NCBI RefSeq assembly: GCF_036373705.1
Contig: NC_089866.1
Span: 24,716,001-24,780,000 of the forward strand
Origin: Amia ocellicauda
Taxonomy: Eukaryota > Chordata > Actinopteri > Amiiformes > Amiidae
DNA length: 64,000 nt
Direction: 5' to 3'
Of the stretch, positions 63,797 through 64,000 are shown in pieces. The number at the start of each line of letters is the position of its first letter. Positions within the stretch are counted from its first letter, which is position 1. The translations under genes and the position numbers were made by a program. The notes below the pieces were generated by a model. The model was not told where the DNA came from and made no database searches. It saw nothing but the letters and a program-made list of their open reading frames with translations.

Positions 63797-64000
63797 TCAG
63801 AACAGCAAGTTCATAACAGTTACTCTGAAGCACATTAGTAAAAAGCTATACCCTTAAACATGTGTAACAAAATTATACTATATTTAAAACCTGAGTAGGA
63901 TAACAACACCCAAAATAACATCTAATGTAGTTCTTCTGGCAGAGTAATTCCAGTTAATAATTTCCCCTTCACAATGCAGTTCCGCAATGCAGCTCTTCCA
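63797..64000. other. Right edge, no gene seen
   Basis: Nothing recognisable in these last 200 bases. Confidence 0.4.

Overview
This window is nuclear DNA from a ray-finned fish. The evidence is spliced vertebrate genes with GT-AG introns, many fish-type Tc1/mariner and hAT elements, CR1- and L2-clade LINEs, and a tRNA-derived SINE whose tail (63601-63796) resembles the fish L2 tail. The species cannot be named from the sequence; an early-diverging ray-finned lineage or early teleost is my low-confidence guess. There is no operon, CRISPR array or bacterial feature.

Three protein-coding genes are recognisable, all on the minus strand. At the left edge (1183-1289) is the first coding exon of ATXN2; the rest of that gene lies outside the window. 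BRAP (8806-24067) is complete in 12 coding exons, which join in frame into 595 codons plus stop, with an N-terminal RRM-like region, RING finger, UBP zinc finger and C-terminal coiled coil. MAPKAPK5/PRAK (38627-62038) is complete in 14 coding exons, which join in frame into 471 codons plus stop, with kinase residues K51, D148 and D169, activation-loop T182 and nuclear-localisation RKRK 361-364. The three genes form the ATXN2-BRAP-MAPKAPK5 neighbourhood of human 12q24. Here, however, all three point the same way, and no ACAD10 or ALDH2 sequence is visible between BRAP and MAPKAPK5.

Mobile elements fill much of the rest. Six Tc1/mariner copies are present: a decayed element at 2841-4194, a relic at 5152-6220, two almost identical DD36E copies with intact 346-residue transposases at 16653-17873 and 25147-26324, and two copies of an internally deleted family at 38901-39751 and 54790-55676. 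Three non-autonomous hAT-like elements lie at 14909-15513, 18350-19431 and 28559-29645; the last has perfect 8-bp target duplications. There are three CR1-like LINE pieces (10117-10760, 30300-31678, 32579-32932), an L2-like LINE (27097-27960) and a SINE (63601-63796).

Two structures do not match a family I can name. The first, 52935-56314, is bounded by a short inverted repeat, carries six copies of a 14-base motif (TCACATCCATAACG and near matches), encodes a small protein fragment and is interrupted by a Tc1 element. The second, 57093-57837, has 20-bp inverted termini flanked by TA, and shares a palindromic core with a second locus in BRAP intron 1 (23594-23696). Much of the remaining intergenic sequence (4.2-5.1, 6.2-8.7, 33-38 kb) shows nothing I can identify.
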